64,000 nucleotides of DNA from Salvator merianae (Eukaryota; Chordata; Lepidosauria; Squamata; Teiidae): contig QVOM02000103.1 in assembly GCA_003586115.2 (NCBI GenBank), forward strand, positions 9,593,677-9,657,676, given 5' to 3'. Under the pieces are notes generated by a model. The model was not told the DNA's origin. It searched no databases and was given only the letters and a program-made list of their open reading frames with translations. Each line of letters starts with the position of its first letter. The first letter of the stretch is position 1. Shown here piece after piece: positions 1-26,100 of the stretch. The position numbers and the translations under genes are program-made.

Positions 1-662
1 GAACTTAAAAGTTAAATCTCCATTGTTCACTCATTGTTTTGAGTGTTCTGATGAAATGGTTGGCTGTTTTAATAGACCACTCTGAAATTTTCAGGTGGGT
101 TTTCAGTTTGTTTTGAGTCAGAACAAAATTTGAAATTCATTTTGTGCACACCTCAGTTGCAAACAGATTTGTGTTCCATCCAATCATGTTCAGTCAGTTG
201 CTACTTAGATGGAGAAGCGTTGAATCACACTGAATAAATCCATTTGTGTTTCATCTGAATACAAATATTTGCCCTTCTCTATTCCTAAGAAATGTCCTAT
301 TCATTTTGGCATCTGTATTACATTTTTATTTGCTAAATACTTGGGGAGTTCCGTTGTGGCTAAAAGCAATATATAAATGATTTACTATATAATTTTTTAC
401 AGAAATATCTAATGCTACAGAACAAAACATTCAGCATGTAATTTGCTTGGGAATAGTCATGACTCTGTTTCGTTGAAACTGCTTTTGAGTTGAGGTAATG
501 GATTGTAGCCAGAAAATGCCATGGAATGTTTATGCTAAAACATTTAAGGGAAAATAATGTAAAATGCAAACACTTGAGAACATCTCCTTGTTCACTTTTT
601 TAAGTCTAACATTTCTATTCAGTGTCAGTTGTTGAAAGTGCAAAACAATTTCTTTTTTTTAG
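1..662 (+). other. ZBTB49 intron (5' part outside window)
   Basis: This AT-rich sequence precedes the acceptor at 661-662. No exon, RNA gene or clear repeat is visible. The intron's donor lies outside the window. Confidence 0.7.
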
Positions 663-13073
<12,411 letters not shown>

Positions 13074-13160
13074 GAAAGCTGGATTTATGCTTTTTCAGCA
13101 TGTAAAATGTCTGGACTGGACAGAGATGTTTAATAAATAATTATGAGTTTTTTTATGGTG
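13074..13160 (+). terminator. ZBTB49 3' UTR with near poly(A) signal
   Basis: An AATAAA hexamer at 13132-13137 lies 59 bases past the stop codon and would give a very short 3' UTR. A second AATAAA at 13665-13670 is an alternative distal signal. Which one is used cannot be told from sequence alone. Confidence 0.6.
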
Positions 13161-16100
13161 TTTTAGACTACTCAGAGTATTTCATGCATTTCAGTAAAAT
13201 TCTTATAACAGTTCTCACATTTCAGATGGGGACAGAGAAAGTGTGGTTTGTGATGGGTTCATAGAAAAGCAGGGAATCAAAAGAGAGATTCTAAAAGGAA
13301 AATTATGACATTACACATTGCACATTGCAAAATGTAGTTTGAGACACACTGTGAATTAATTACTCTGCAAGCACCCTGAACAATGACAAGACAAAATAGA
13401 AACTTCCAAGGAAGGAGAGAAGGTTTTTTTTGTTAAACAAAGGGAGAACAGGATGCCAAGGCAATGGCTAAATTTGCATCTGGCTCTCTCCAGACACCTC
13501 AGTACATATTTCCAGTTGTGCTGGTAGAAGGACAAAAGGGGCGATTCTGGAAAAACACAGACAATCTTGTAGCAGGAAGGCAGAATTTACTTGCAAATAG
13601 TTACATTTTACAGTATCCTGGTGGAAGATCTGCTTGAAGTAGAGTTGAAAGATGGGAATAACACAATAAAAAGGTTTGCAGTAGCATCTTTTATTTGCTA
13701 AAAGTGTGTAGTTGGGAGGAGAAATTAACTTGTTACTTTATTTCCATCCTTCTGGAGTCTTAAGCTCATGGATGATATTTTTCTTTCCCCAGTAAGTATT
13801 CTTGCCATCCAAGTCGGGAACCATAGGATTGAACATTGGGTGGTGGGATAGTATATTACACAATATCATGATTTTTCATTAGAGAAATTGATTAACAAGA
13901 GAGGAGGTGTGCGTATCTTGCTGAATAAGTTTAAGCAGAAACTGGGCAGTCATCTGTCGGATGTGCTTTGATTTTGTATATAGCATGGGGCTGAATTCAG
14001 TAGCCTAAATGGCCCTTTCCACCTTGGTGGTTCCTCCCATAAGTTGAGCTTCCTGTGTTCCTTCTTGGAAAACCTTTGGAGCAATGGCTTACACCAGTTG
14101 CCTTTCTGCTTTGATTTGGGTGATGGGGCTTTCTGTTCATAACTCAACAACAAACAAAACAAAAAATAAATGCATAAATAACTGAAAGGCAAAGTGCTAA
14201 CAGAAATAGGTTCCCAGCCTCATCATCATCTGAATAATTCACTGGGAAGGGGGATACATTTTTTTTTCTCAAACATGTTTCCTCAGAGGGAATCTTCCCA
14301 TCCTTTCCCATTCTCAACAGCCAGTACACCAACAGGGGAAGCCAAGCTTATAGGAACATCTTGGCAGGAAATATGACTAGCATCTCAGTCTCATCGCATT
14401 CTCAGGTTTGTTTATCTACCATTGTGCTAAAGGAGCTGTGGAGTTTTAAAATAACCCTATACAGTTTCCTAAATTTTGGGGCACAATCCAGAAAACATGT
14501 CCTGTCCTGACAGATTACAAAACGCAGGTGTTCCTGATCCAGTCCACAAAGGAGGGCAGCAGGACTTTGAAAAGATGACAGAGATGGAGTCAGCATTATT
14601 GTTACTTGAGTTGTTATGGCATTGTAGGAAAAGTCTATTTTGCATTCTTGTTAGCTCCAGGATGTTATACAAGATGAAGGGTAACACAATTACAAATGGC
14701 TACAAAAGTGACTTTTTCAGCAGGACCCTTTTAAAAAGATCTTGAAGGGGTCACTGTTGTGCAGTTAACACCATATCTGCCACTAAGGACAACATGTTAG
14801 CTCATTTGTGATACAGTAAGATCAAATCAAGAGAAGACACCAGAGTACTGGTGCTTCTTCCATAGGAAAGAAGGGTTCTCAAACTATGTCGTCCTTCAAG
14901 GCCTTTCCCCTACATCGAAAGATAAACATGCTTTTGCTCAAATAGCTAATATCTATCCTGAACCTCCTTGCCAGACCCACTCAGATGTTGGAGATTCTGT
15001 TTTGTTCTCGTTCAGAGGACTACTTCAAAAATGAAATTAAAAAAAATAAGCAAGTCAGCTTACATGGCGTAAGACAAAGTGTGTGCTAAACTTCCAAACT
15101 TTTCAACCAGTAATTGGTGATTTTGAACTCCGTTAAACAGAATTAAACAGGAAAGTGATGAGGTTCACAAGCAATTTATAAGCCACACGGTGAGTGTTCT
15201 TTGGGTGTCATGGCCCTGAGGTCTTCAGAGTTCCTTTCTCCCAATTCCCCCATTTCAAAACAATCAGAAGAAAGATAGTCAAATGCACTGTTGCCCTTTT
15301 TCGGCACCGATGCACTAACTCTATCCTAGCATACTATTTGAAGGCACTTGTATCTAACGCTCTGGCCCTGCTCAGATTTGTCTTTCCATCATGACAAATA
15401 CCTGCAATGTCAGTATATAGTCCACAGCTACTTACATCATGTCACATGGTATTTAACTTTTACAAAAGGAGGGGTTGGTGTTTACAATGAACCAGGCGTT
15501 ATGCACCAAATGTAGTGCGGTTTTTGCCTTGGACACACTTCCAACTTGGGTATTTTCAGATGTGCGGCCCATGATCTTTTTCCAAGCACAACTTTTGCAG
15601 TAGGAAAGACAAACCCTGGAAGCACTTTGGGAGGTCTGCTTGCTTTATGATAAAATGTCTAAGAATGAATGAGGTATTTCTTGAAGCTAAGAATAGAAGA
15701 CTTACTGGGATCCACATGTCTGCTATCTTCACCTATGAGTAACAAGGAAAATGAAGTCTTAAATGTAATTTAAAAAAATGTCATTCATCTGAGCAAAAAC
15801 TTCTAGCCTCCCTCCCACTACCTAGAGGAAGGATCTATTCTAGTGTTGAACAATATCCTATTGAAAGTAGTAAATGAATTTGCCAGATAAGAATTTTCAA
15901 AAATAAACATTTTTGTGTCCATGCGTGTGCATGTGTTTATTTATTTATTGTCCAAGACCAAAATAATGAAGTAGGAAAACTACATTTACTATAGCAATGA
16001 AGTGATACCATGAGGGTAAGAATAATTGCCCAAAAGTCACTAATGCTATAAGTGCCATTACATGTGTTAACAGCACAATTTCATTTAAACTTATTTAAAC

Positions 16101-16399
16101 TTCACATTTATTACAAGATTATAGAGTCAACTTAAACTCTATATATTATAGAGTTTATATTATAGATTATAGATAGAAGCTGATTGCAAGCCAACCAATC
16201 AACAATTAAACAATAAAGGAAACATTACCAATAAATCCAGTGGCATGTAGTGTTTCTCTCTCTAAACAGTATTTGCACTTTTCTACTTACTATATTCTGG
16301 AGGCAGCGGGTGTTCTTATCCTATTAACAGATTTTGTGAGGAGATGGTTAGGTATATATAAACTCAGCAATCTAAACCAGGGATACACCATGCTGGAGG
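13161..16399. other. Intergenic, nothing recognised
   Basis: This stretch lies downstream of ZBTB49. It contains only short chance open frames, a distal AATAAA at 13665-13670, and an AT-rich patch near 16,080-16,170. No gene, RNA or repeat family was identified with confidence. Confidence 0.5.
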
Positions 16400-19300
16400 C
16401 AGAAACCTGACAGTTTTGAATAGTAAGTTATGAGGTGATGCTGTTGGGCCTATTTTGTGAATACAATATAAAGCTATCTTGACTTAGACTCTTTTGTAGT
16501 GGGAGAAACTGGGAGGAGTGGAACCTCTTTATGTGCCTATGATTTTCTAATAATGAAAGCCATATGCTGTTAAATTGGGCTATTTTCATTTGCTTAACTT
16601 GCAATGACAAACATTCTGCTCTTGTTGTATCCCAAAGATGAGTATATAATTTATCCAACTGAAGCATATCAGAGTTTTCTCTATTTTTTGCAATTTTTTG
16701 TTTCAAATAAGCTTTGGGGCCAACAACTAAATTCACCAGACAGTCTTCTGGTGTTGGTGTGAAGCTGGTTGTCAGGACAACTTGTATTTCTTTTGTTTGT
16801 TTATGCCAAAATTTGGAAACCTTCTCATAAACCCACCACTGATTGAAAAATAGGCCTTTTGTAGCCTTACAGTGCCAGCACCTAGTTGAAGTCTTTTTTG
16901 TTATACATGCCAATTTGACTGTGTCATGTATCAGTTTAAGTATTGTTAACAAATATTAGCAATAGAACTAAAAGATATGGAATTTAATAGCTTAATCCAA
17001 CTGTCTTCAGGTACAGCATGATTAAAACCAGTTTCCCAGATCTTCTTTAGACCCTTAAATCTTCCCGTGTTGAAATCAATTACAGCAGTATTGCATAGAC
17101 TGTGGATACCAGACCCTGCAAGTAACTTCATATAATGCCAGAGGTCTATTAAGTGTAAAGGTATTAGTGAGAAGGGAGGAACAAATCAATTTTTAGATAC
17201 TATAAGCAGAGTTTGAATGATATACTGGCTTTGGGGGTCAAAAGGGTCTATTCTTGTTGCCTTTTTGTGCAGAGGAAAATTCTATCAATTCTACTTTGGG
17301 TTGGGTTAATGCAACCATATGTAAAACCTGCTTGAGTTGAAATCCATCAAAATAAATAGGTAGGTCAGGGTAACACCATCCCCCTTGTTTTGACTGTCTA
17401 CATAGTACTGCATTGATGAGTTGTGGTTTTTGTCTCGGAAAATTAAGTTGGAGAGATTGTTATTCAGTGACTTCAGCATATTTCTAGATGGTATCAAAGG
17501 AACATTTGGAATAAAAATAATAATTTGGGTATAGTGATTGTTTTAATTATGGCAAATCTGCCTGAAAAGGGTAAGTTTTTTTTCCAACACTGTAGGTCTT
17601 GGAAGATTTTTTTGCCATAGGACTTTGCAATTATGTAATTCTGTTTTCTTGATGTTTTGATATAAGTAAATCCTTAAATATTTCAAGTGCTTGTTGTTTA
17701 TTTTAAAGCCAAAATGTCTGGATACTTTTAGTTGAACTGTTGGCTTATTTTTTAATAGTAACTGTGATTTTGAGGGATTTAACTTAAGACCAAATACCCT
17801 ACTAAAATTGCTGAAATATTTTAATGCTTCAGGAATTGAGGTTAAAGGGTTTTGCATAAACAAGATGATATCATCAGCAAATAAGTTAAGAAGAATACTT
17901 TTATGGGAAATGGGATAGCCTTCAATGGAGTTATGATTTTTTATTATGTGAACTAAGGAATCTAGAGCTAGTATAAACAATAGAAATGAGAGAGATCATC
18001 CCTGCTTGTCTCCCCAATCTATTGGGAATGATGATTCTGACATTTGATTATTAATCCACATTTTGGCTTGAGCTGGTTGATACATATTGTATACTGCGGA
18101 TAGGAATTTGGGACCAAATTAAAATGCTTTAAGAGTTTCTATCAAATAATCATGGTGCACTGAGCAAGTCCAGGCTTGCCATGGTTAAAGGTGTCAAAGA
18201 TTGGTTACTAAGATTAATGATAACTAAGACTATCTGTACTGGGTCTGACATTTGCCTTCCTTTTAAAAAGCCAAATTTCTCTTCTGAGACTAGTAGGGGC
18301 ACAATGCTAGCTAGATTATCTACCAGGATATCTGTGAACAGCTTAAAATCCTGACCCGTAGTGAGATCGAGCAGAAAATCTCAGGGTGACCTGCGTTGTT
18401 TCTGCATTTAGGGAACATTATTAGCAATGCCACTTTCCAAATTCCTGGTATTTTGCCAGTTTCCAATATGTAATTAAACACCTGAGGTAAGGTGAGAGCC
18501 AAAACTTTATTAAAATGCTTGTAAAAGGATGAGGGAAAGCCATCTAAACCTGGAGACTTTTTGGACTACTACTCTCTCTGTAGCTGGGGCTTCAAAGCAC
18601 CTCTTTTTGGTGCTTTGGTAATTGGACTGAATTTAGAAACTCTCCCACTGAAGTTACTTCTGTCACTGTTTTCGAATATAAATCTGTGAAGTAAGTGACC
18701 ATGGTGTCAGGAATAAGATTAGGATTGTGTACTAACTGTCCAATAGGGTCCTTTAAGGCAATAATGTTGTTAGAGGAAAATTTTTGTTTTAGATAACTAG
18801 CCAGCCACTTTGATGATTTATTTCCTTCTGGATATGGAAATAAACTCTATTCTTAAGGAATTTGTTGCTTTCTAATGATTTTAATTATTTCTTCATTCCT
18901 TTAAAACTTTAATTTTCCCCTTCTTTTTGTACCTCATTTCCAGAATTTTAATGTTTATTATTAGATCTGATCGTTCTTGTCTCCATTTCTTGTTAATCTA
19001 ACTTGTTTCTGAAATGCAGACTCCTCTTACAGCTATGGGTCCATATCAGGCAATGCGTTATGTTTAAGGTATTGCTGAACTTCCAGTTTTATTCTCTGGA
19101 GTGAACTTTGCTTACTCAGATGCAAGAGGCTGAATTTTCACCAGCAAGGAGATTTCCTTGATTTATGAGTGCAGAATGATATCATACATGGAGCAGTATC
19201 TAGAAGGCCAGTGTTACCAACAGACAAAGTTTGAGAATCACTAGCGATTAACTCTGTGGCCAAAATAAAAGCCACATAATATGAACTATGCCTTGCCATA

Positions 19301-19830
19301 AAAAAGTAAAAATTTTACCTTGATTATTCATATGTTGGAAAATATCAGTAAATCCAAACAAACTTGGGGTCCAGTTCAGGTGGATTACCGTGCCTCTTTA
19401 ACTGGGTAAACATATGTTGGTCTTTTTTTTTGACTGGCAACTAAATTCAAGGCCACCCCTATTAAAATTTTCCCATTATTTAAACTTAGTAATTTTTGGA
19501 ACATGTTATGAATAAAATTAAGATGACTTGCATTTGGGCCATAGATTGAGGCTATGGTTAGAGGTGAGTCCATCTATAGACTACTGACAGAAACATACTT
19601 GCCACTTCAATCACCAAAATCTCTTGGTCAGAGAAAGAGAATTCTGGGACCAAAATGATAACCATGTCCTGGGAGGACGAGGTCTCATATGCAGAAAATT
19701 CTTTATAGAATCTGGAATTGACAAGTTCAAGCTGAGCTGTTTTTGTGTGGGTTTCCTACAGCAAGATCATGTGTAGATGTTCCTCTTTTAAAAATAAGTC
19801 AACCCTGCATTTCGTCAACAGCTCGTTTAG
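16400..19830 (-). mobile_element. 5'-truncated L1 LINE, degraded ORF2
   Basis: Read on the minus strand, pieces occur in ORF2 order. Endonuclease-like segments come first: LQETHTKTAQLELVNSRFYK near 19.7 kb and TIASIYGPNASHLNFI at 19,573-19,385. Next come reverse-transcriptase segments, with NYILETGKIPGIWKVALLI at 18,502-18,320 and LFADDIILF at 17,980-17,543; the FADD catalytic box is at 17,870-17,881. Last is the C-terminal cysteine region, CWHCKATKGLFFNQWWVY, near 16.85 kb. Frameshifts and stops break the ORF many times, so the copy is inactive. The order and the FADD motif identify an L1-clade non-LTR retrotransposon. Confidence 0.9.
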
Positions 19831-22589
19831 ATCATTGATAGCGATTGAAAGTACTTTAATGGAGAGAGGTTATAGTTGGCTGTATTCTTGTGTCAGATTT
19901 CTTCTGCTCAGATTCTATGCTCATTTCCCCATGGGCTGAATCAAGATGCATGCCACCTTGCGAAAAGAAGAAAGCTTAGAATAACAAACATCTTTGATAA
20001 CAACAACTATATACATTAGAGTAATAATTAAAGTGAAAGTGCCAACTGACCTCTGCTGGCAAAGAACTGTGTTGCAAGTTCATCCTGAACACCGGAGTCA
20101 AGGGAACCAATCAACCTACTTGGTTAGTTCACTTGCAAAACTAATCTGCACTGAGGGAATGTGGGGCATTTAAGCAATACTGTGATTGTTGGACTGCGCC
20201 TCCAAATGTTAAAGGCTGTGTTCGTTCTAGACTTGAGCTTTCCTGCTTTAGCCTTTCTTGTTTCCTTCCCTACTGTAGGAATATCTCACTTGCTCAACTG
20301 CTGCTGAGACAACACTAAAACCAACTGTCAAATGTAACTCCTTTGTCAAATGTCATTTTAATGTAGCTTCTCTTACCCAGCCTTCTGCTTCAGTGCTTTG
20401 TTGCTTTTCTGAAGCTGTGCAAGCACTGATCTTTTATCAATCTGGGCCAGTTTGTACTTTACAATCAAGAATGGTATGCCAATACCATTCTAGGCTGGAA
20501 AAGACCCAGTGGCACAGCGGCCATCTGCACTCAAGGGTTAGAATAGCCCCAGACCAGATCACTGGCGCTCAAAGTGCAGATGGCGAGTCCAACTGCCATG
20601 ACACCAGCTGTGGCAATGTCAACCATTGCCATGGCAATCAGGACACAGTGTGCAACTGTGCAGTCACAGTCGCAGCTGCAGCTGTGCCACCCACTTGCAG
20701 CATTCACACCTGGAAGAGGGTGCAAATGCTGCTGACCAGGAGCCATCCAGCTGCTCCTGGTCAAGCTGTGAATTACACTTTTGTTGTCCACAGCTGGTAG
20801 CATCTGAGAGTGGCTGTAGACACTCCCAGATGCTGCAGGGGTGGAGCCATACAGGCAGACCTGTCCAGTCAGTATTAGGGAGCTCACCAGCAGGTCAGTG
20901 CAAACTGGTCCTCCATCTATCTATTTTACGTGTGTTAAATTTAGTGTTTTCCCCATAATAAATTCTGATCATTTCAGATATACATGTGTCATTTGTTTCT
21001 ACCCCAACATTCACTGGCTTCATTTAGTACACACTTTAGTCAACCATTAAACCAAAATAATTCAAAGACCTGCACAACTTAGGATACTGCCTGACATGCA
21101 CGCTGATAAGTGTCTGCTTAACTTGCCACCTCATACTGAACAGCAGTGTGGAGGGGTGATGCTCAGAGGCTTAGAGGACAGTAGGGGAAGTCCGGGGGGG
21201 GGGCTTGTGTCTGCAGGTGCCACCTTAACTACTCAGGAGTTCCTCAGTATCTTCCATGTCAGAGAATATTGCATTCAGCAGCATATAAGATACACAGGTG
21301 CACAAGATGTACCAATACTGTAGCAAGGAACATTTAGGAAGAAGAAATGTTAAGCAGATCTTACAATCCTACAAATACAATGATACATACCTGGAAAGTA
21401 GTGTATTTTCAGAATAGGCTGGCCATGGGATGAGATGCCAAACTGATGCTCTGGAAAGCACCATGTGCAGCCATGTGCAGCCTTCCTGGGTGTGCCCTAT
21501 CTATGGCAGCCTCCTGAGGAGTTGAGGAGGCAAGAGTTGGAGAGAGGGCAAACGTTTCCAGAGCAAAGACTGAGAATCTTGTTTTTATTTATCTTGCACA
21601 TTTATATCCTGCTTCATTCAACTTCATTATGGAGTTGAATGCTTTTCAGGAAAACAAGAAGCTGCTTTAATTAGACTGAGTCAGACCTTGGACTTGTCTA
21701 ATTCCATCTGGACTAGCAGCAGTGACTGACCCAGGGTTCCAGGCAGGAGTCATTCCAGTCCTTACCTGCAGATAATAAAGCTGGAAGAGGCCATGCAGAG
21801 AGGCAAAAACAAGACTTCCAATTGGCCTCACCAGCAAGTAGGCAAATGCTGACTTTCTGCATCATCACAGGATCCACAGCAAAGTGTTATGAAAATTGCC
21901 AATCTCCTCTACACATCTCTCCACTACTCACTTCCCAACTACTGAGAGGCTGCAAGAGACTCCCTCTTGCCCATAGAGCAGCTCTGCTCCTCCCTCCTCA
22001 ATTGCTCAGAAGGCTGTTGAGATTCCCTCTTGCTGAGGGAAGCAGCTCTTCATCCTCTTTTCCTATACAGAGCAACTCTGTGTCCACCCACTTCCCCACT
22101 TACAGAAGCTGCTGAAGATCTGAAATTCTCTGTGGCCAAACCTACCCTTCAAGGTAAAAGTCACAGGATGATTTTAGAAGGATTTTGGGGAGGGGGGAGG
22201 AAGAAGTGTGTCTTTCATGACAAAAAATAATGGTAATAAATGCAAAGTGCTGACAATCCATATTCATATTTCATATTGGTGTTCATATCCATTACTTGGG
22301 GTCATGGAAGAATGGCAATGAGAAATTAAACATGTGTACCAGGAAATACCAGTCTGCATGACAAAATGAATGTTTCATGTGCTGTGCCCAAGCAGAGGTA
22401 AGAAATAACACCAGCATGAATCACTTCAAAAGCCCATGGGAAAATGATATAAATTTGGACATAAACCAGTCTCAGTGTGATTGAATCTGGCACAATAAGT
22501 CACTTACCTCTATATATGCTTCTGTAAAGGAGAACTCTCTCATAGGTAGTATTTATTACCAGTAGGACTTTTCAATGTTAATTGAGACA
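19831..22589. other. Intergenic, includes a complex repeat-like block at 20.44-20.91 kb
   Basis: The block at about 20,440-20,910 is richer in G+C and CA/TG, and carries TTGCCATGGCAAT, a spelling also present near 28,395-28,410. It is probably a non-autonomous DNA-transposon copy, though ends were not resolved. The rest shows small tandem duplications, for instance CATGTGCAGC repeated near 21,463. No host gene is seen. Confidence 0.45.
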
Positions 22590-23162
22590 ATTGAGACAAA
22601 AGATATTGGGGCACCTACTGGCATCTTTCTTGGGAGTGCCCTAAAATAAAGAGTTTGGATTTAAGTGACTTAGGAAATAAATTTTACTGCAAAGCAAACA
22701 ATCCAGATATATCTGAAATTATATTTTACTCTCAATATTTGCTATCAGAATCAAATAGCGTCAGATGAATTCTTGAGACAGTGCTGGAAAGGTATCTCAA
22801 AAGTGAGGATTCATTAGTACTATGCTAAGTTGTGGCATTTTGTTACTATGGAAAAACTGTCTTATCAACATAATCCTACTTTGAAGCAACTGATGAGCTG
22901 TATTCTACAATTAATGGATAACACTCCATCTCACTAACCTTCCACTGAATCTTTCTTTTATCTACAATATAAGAAGAGTATTCCATGTTATTATATTCCA
23001 TGTTTTTACTCTGGTGGTTGTTTGTTTCTTGCTGTAGCTGGATATGTTACCTCATGTTCAGTACTTTGTTTAATGTTATATCATTGTAAAAATAATAATT
23101 CAATAAATGGTTAATAATAATAGTAGTAGTAGTAGTAGTAGTAGTAGTAATAATAATAATAA
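22590..23162 (+). mobile_element. L1 LINE 3' fragment with microsatellite tail
   Basis: The plus strand near 22,600 reads WGTYWHLSWECPKIKSLD, the conserved C-terminal region of L1 ORF2 (typically G-T-x-x-H-x-x-W-x-C-P-K-I). It runs through a degraded tail and ends in AATAAA-like and TAG/TAA repeats at about 23,112-23,161. It is heavily 5'-truncated, in the opposite orientation to the L1 at 16.4-19.8 kb, and not coding-competent. Confidence 0.75.
23112..23162 (+). repeat. (TAG)n/(TAA)n microsatellite
   Basis: An uninterrupted trinucleotide tract of TAA units, then TAG units, then TAA units. It forms the 3' tail of the L1 fragment. Confidence 0.95.
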
Positions 23163-26100
23163 AATTAAAAAAAATAGAAACCCAGGCAGTTTCTGCCAGC
23201 ACCAAAGAAGTTTGTATTTATAAATACATTTTGCTGAATTGATATTTGTAAATACATTTTGCTGAGTTTTGCTTTTAATATTTGAGGGAGAGGGAACCAA
23301 ATCATAAAAGTCTGTCACAGTTGACAAGCAGCTTTATCCACCTGATTCAGCCATGTTGGAACTATTGTTCCTTGCCCTTTTTTTTCCACACAGATGGGAT
23401 TTTCTTTTTCCATGTTGCCTGTTCAGACAGGTCAAAGATCAAAAAGGTTGGGGGGAAGCAGCAGAAGAAATGAAATCATAAGACCTAAAGTTTTACAGTA
23501 ACATTTTAGGCTCCCCCCAAATGGAACACAAATGAAAATAACACAAACTGGGTGACTGAATTAAGTATAAAAAGCAGGGGTCAGGGGAACTTACCCAAGA
23601 CAAATTGGACTGAAGATGTGGCTGGAATGGTCTGTTCGTCTTCATCTTTTGAGTATGAGATCGGGGAGGAAAGCAGGAGGATGATCTTTGTGGGGGAAGG
23701 CACCTGCCCCTGGGGCAATCCAAGTGTTATAAAAAAGTGCACAAGAAAAGTCAATGGAAGAAGAATGCTCACTCACTGGATGCCTGTTAAAGAGAGGGAA
23801 AAAAGAGAAGACATTGGGTGAAGTCCCCTCTGCAGGGTCCCGCCAGCATCTCTCAGGCATCCTGTGAGTAAGCTTCCTTCTGCCTCTGTCTTCCACACTT
23901 TTTCTAACAACCGGATCACTGCCCCCTTTACTGCCATTGACATTAGTGACCTACATGCTAGTAGTCTCTCTTTATTTGGGATGCCTCTGAAAATAGCACA
24001 AAAGCTAAAATTATTACAGAATGAAATGGCAGTAAGGCTACTGACATGAAACAAGCAATGCTGTTTCCTGCCTGCTTGCCCTGGATCCCTATATACTCCA
24101 TGTTCAAAGTCTTTTGACCATAAAACCTATATGCAGCTTGGGGATGTGATATCTAAAGGAACATGTTATCCCATATAATCTAAAACCTGTGGTTAACAAT
24201 CTCTGTGTCTCCTCTCTAATTTTCTCTCCTGGGATCCTTACTTAGCATCAGATCTAACAAAGATAATGGATTAGTTTACTTCTACAGGCATTAATAATAG
24301 CAAAACAAGGATCAATATCCATACTCTTTCAAGTACAGTTTGCCTAAGATACACACAACTGCAAACAACATTTACACTTAGCTTCTGTTTGCATAACATT
24401 TTCATGAATGAGGCCTCATTCCCATTATTAGGTCTAGGGAGTCTCACACTGAGAGTCAGAAGAGGCAACTTTGCAAACTTGGTGCAAGACGGAGCAACTA
24501 AACATGTCACTTGAATTGGCAAATCCTGTAACTTAGCTTCTAGATTATTTTAGCTCATAAGTTGCATGGCCATATTATTAGTTCCTCCTCCCCTCTTCTA
24601 GTATGGTTGTATGGTAGCTGCAAAAACTTTAGTTTCTGGTCCAAGTCCATAATAAAGATTCTGGCCAATCCAAAGGTTTCCAAAAACAAAGCAAAATCTC
24701 ACACCACTAAGCAGAGCCAACATCCCTCCTGTTATACACAGGATATACTGCTGCTATTCCTTGTTATCTGTTCTTATGCTTCATTGTCTTTCACCATGGT
24801 TCAACCATACCTTAATACCTACTATGTACTTTATCCTCCATTCCTCCCAGAAAAAATGTTCAAGTGTCTATAAAACAAGTAACATATGCAGGTAACCTGA
24901 GAAACTGATTGCAGGCAGTAGATAAAACTGAATACTGATTTATTGTCTGTCTTTTGCTGAAATCCAGGGTAAATGGGTGATAGAGCATTACCTTTCCACA
25001 TTGGCCCCTTCCACATTGGGCCTTATTCTGGATTATATCCTGGAATAGTGACCTACCATCTGTGTACTAGTGCAGGTCCACGGAAGGCCTATGTTGTGAA
25101 AATGGTCCTGTAGTCCACTTCAAAGAGAGACTGCTTTAACGAGGTCTCTGAAGTGTCCCACAATGGCAGACTAGACGAGCTGCTTGTGTATGGATGGCAA
25201 CAAGCAACTTATCAGTCTACCAGGCATGAGGAGTCCAGCACCATTTTGCCAGAACCTGGAAGCAGCTGCCATAGTGTACCACTTCTGGGCACCCAACTAA
25301 AATAGCCCTGGGCAGCAACTTTGGAGGCTGAAATTTTCATTCTCTGCCTCTGAGGTTGGGCTGCCCATGATGTGGACAACCCCGGTGTGTGGGCTGCCAC
25401 CCACTGTGCCCAATCTTGGGCCTGATCACCCAATCCAGCTCAGATCAGCGCAGCACAGTGTGGAATAATCAACTGTGCAGAAATAGCCCAAGAATCCAAA
25501 TTCTGTAGCACTTCTAACAGTACGTGCTAATAGAGCTCAAGCAAAATATTTATCTGTTCTCTTTACTCAAGAGACTATTGATTTTCTATTCTGCTTCTCA
25601 AAGAACAAAGACAAAATAGATTGTCAAATAGACTGATTTGTTGAAACAGTTTTTGTTTCTAGTCATAAACATAGTGCCACTAGCGCAGCAGTGATAAATC
25701 CTTTTCATCCACTAAGCCGCTGGCTAAACGTCTTTCAACAATAACCGATTATGGCATCATGTTCTAGCTTTAAATGTTTTTGGTGCATATTTCCTATGGC
25801 TGTGAATCAGTGAGTATCTGACTTAGGAATCACCAGCTTAGGAACCCCTAGGTTTCCTACCTCTGTAAATGCCTTGGAAAAGAAAGCATAATCTGCAACT
25901 TTCTCACCCCACCCAATTGCCTAGGCCTTTTCCTTATTTGTAAGCTCCAAGCAAAGGAAAACCATCAAATACAGAATTCAAGTCTCCACATCAGGGTTCT
26001 GACTAGTTTTCAGTTAATGGCAACTATCTGGACTTGTGGTACAAACAACATACTGCATGATATGCTGGGTAACATGTTAGTACTGTACTTTGAGTAGACA

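Noticed and set aside
20393..20958. Overlapping Cys/Ser/His-rich open frames on both strands
   Set aside because: They occur in a repeat-like block of higher G+C with frames open on both strands. No zinc-finger or other spacing pattern holds up.
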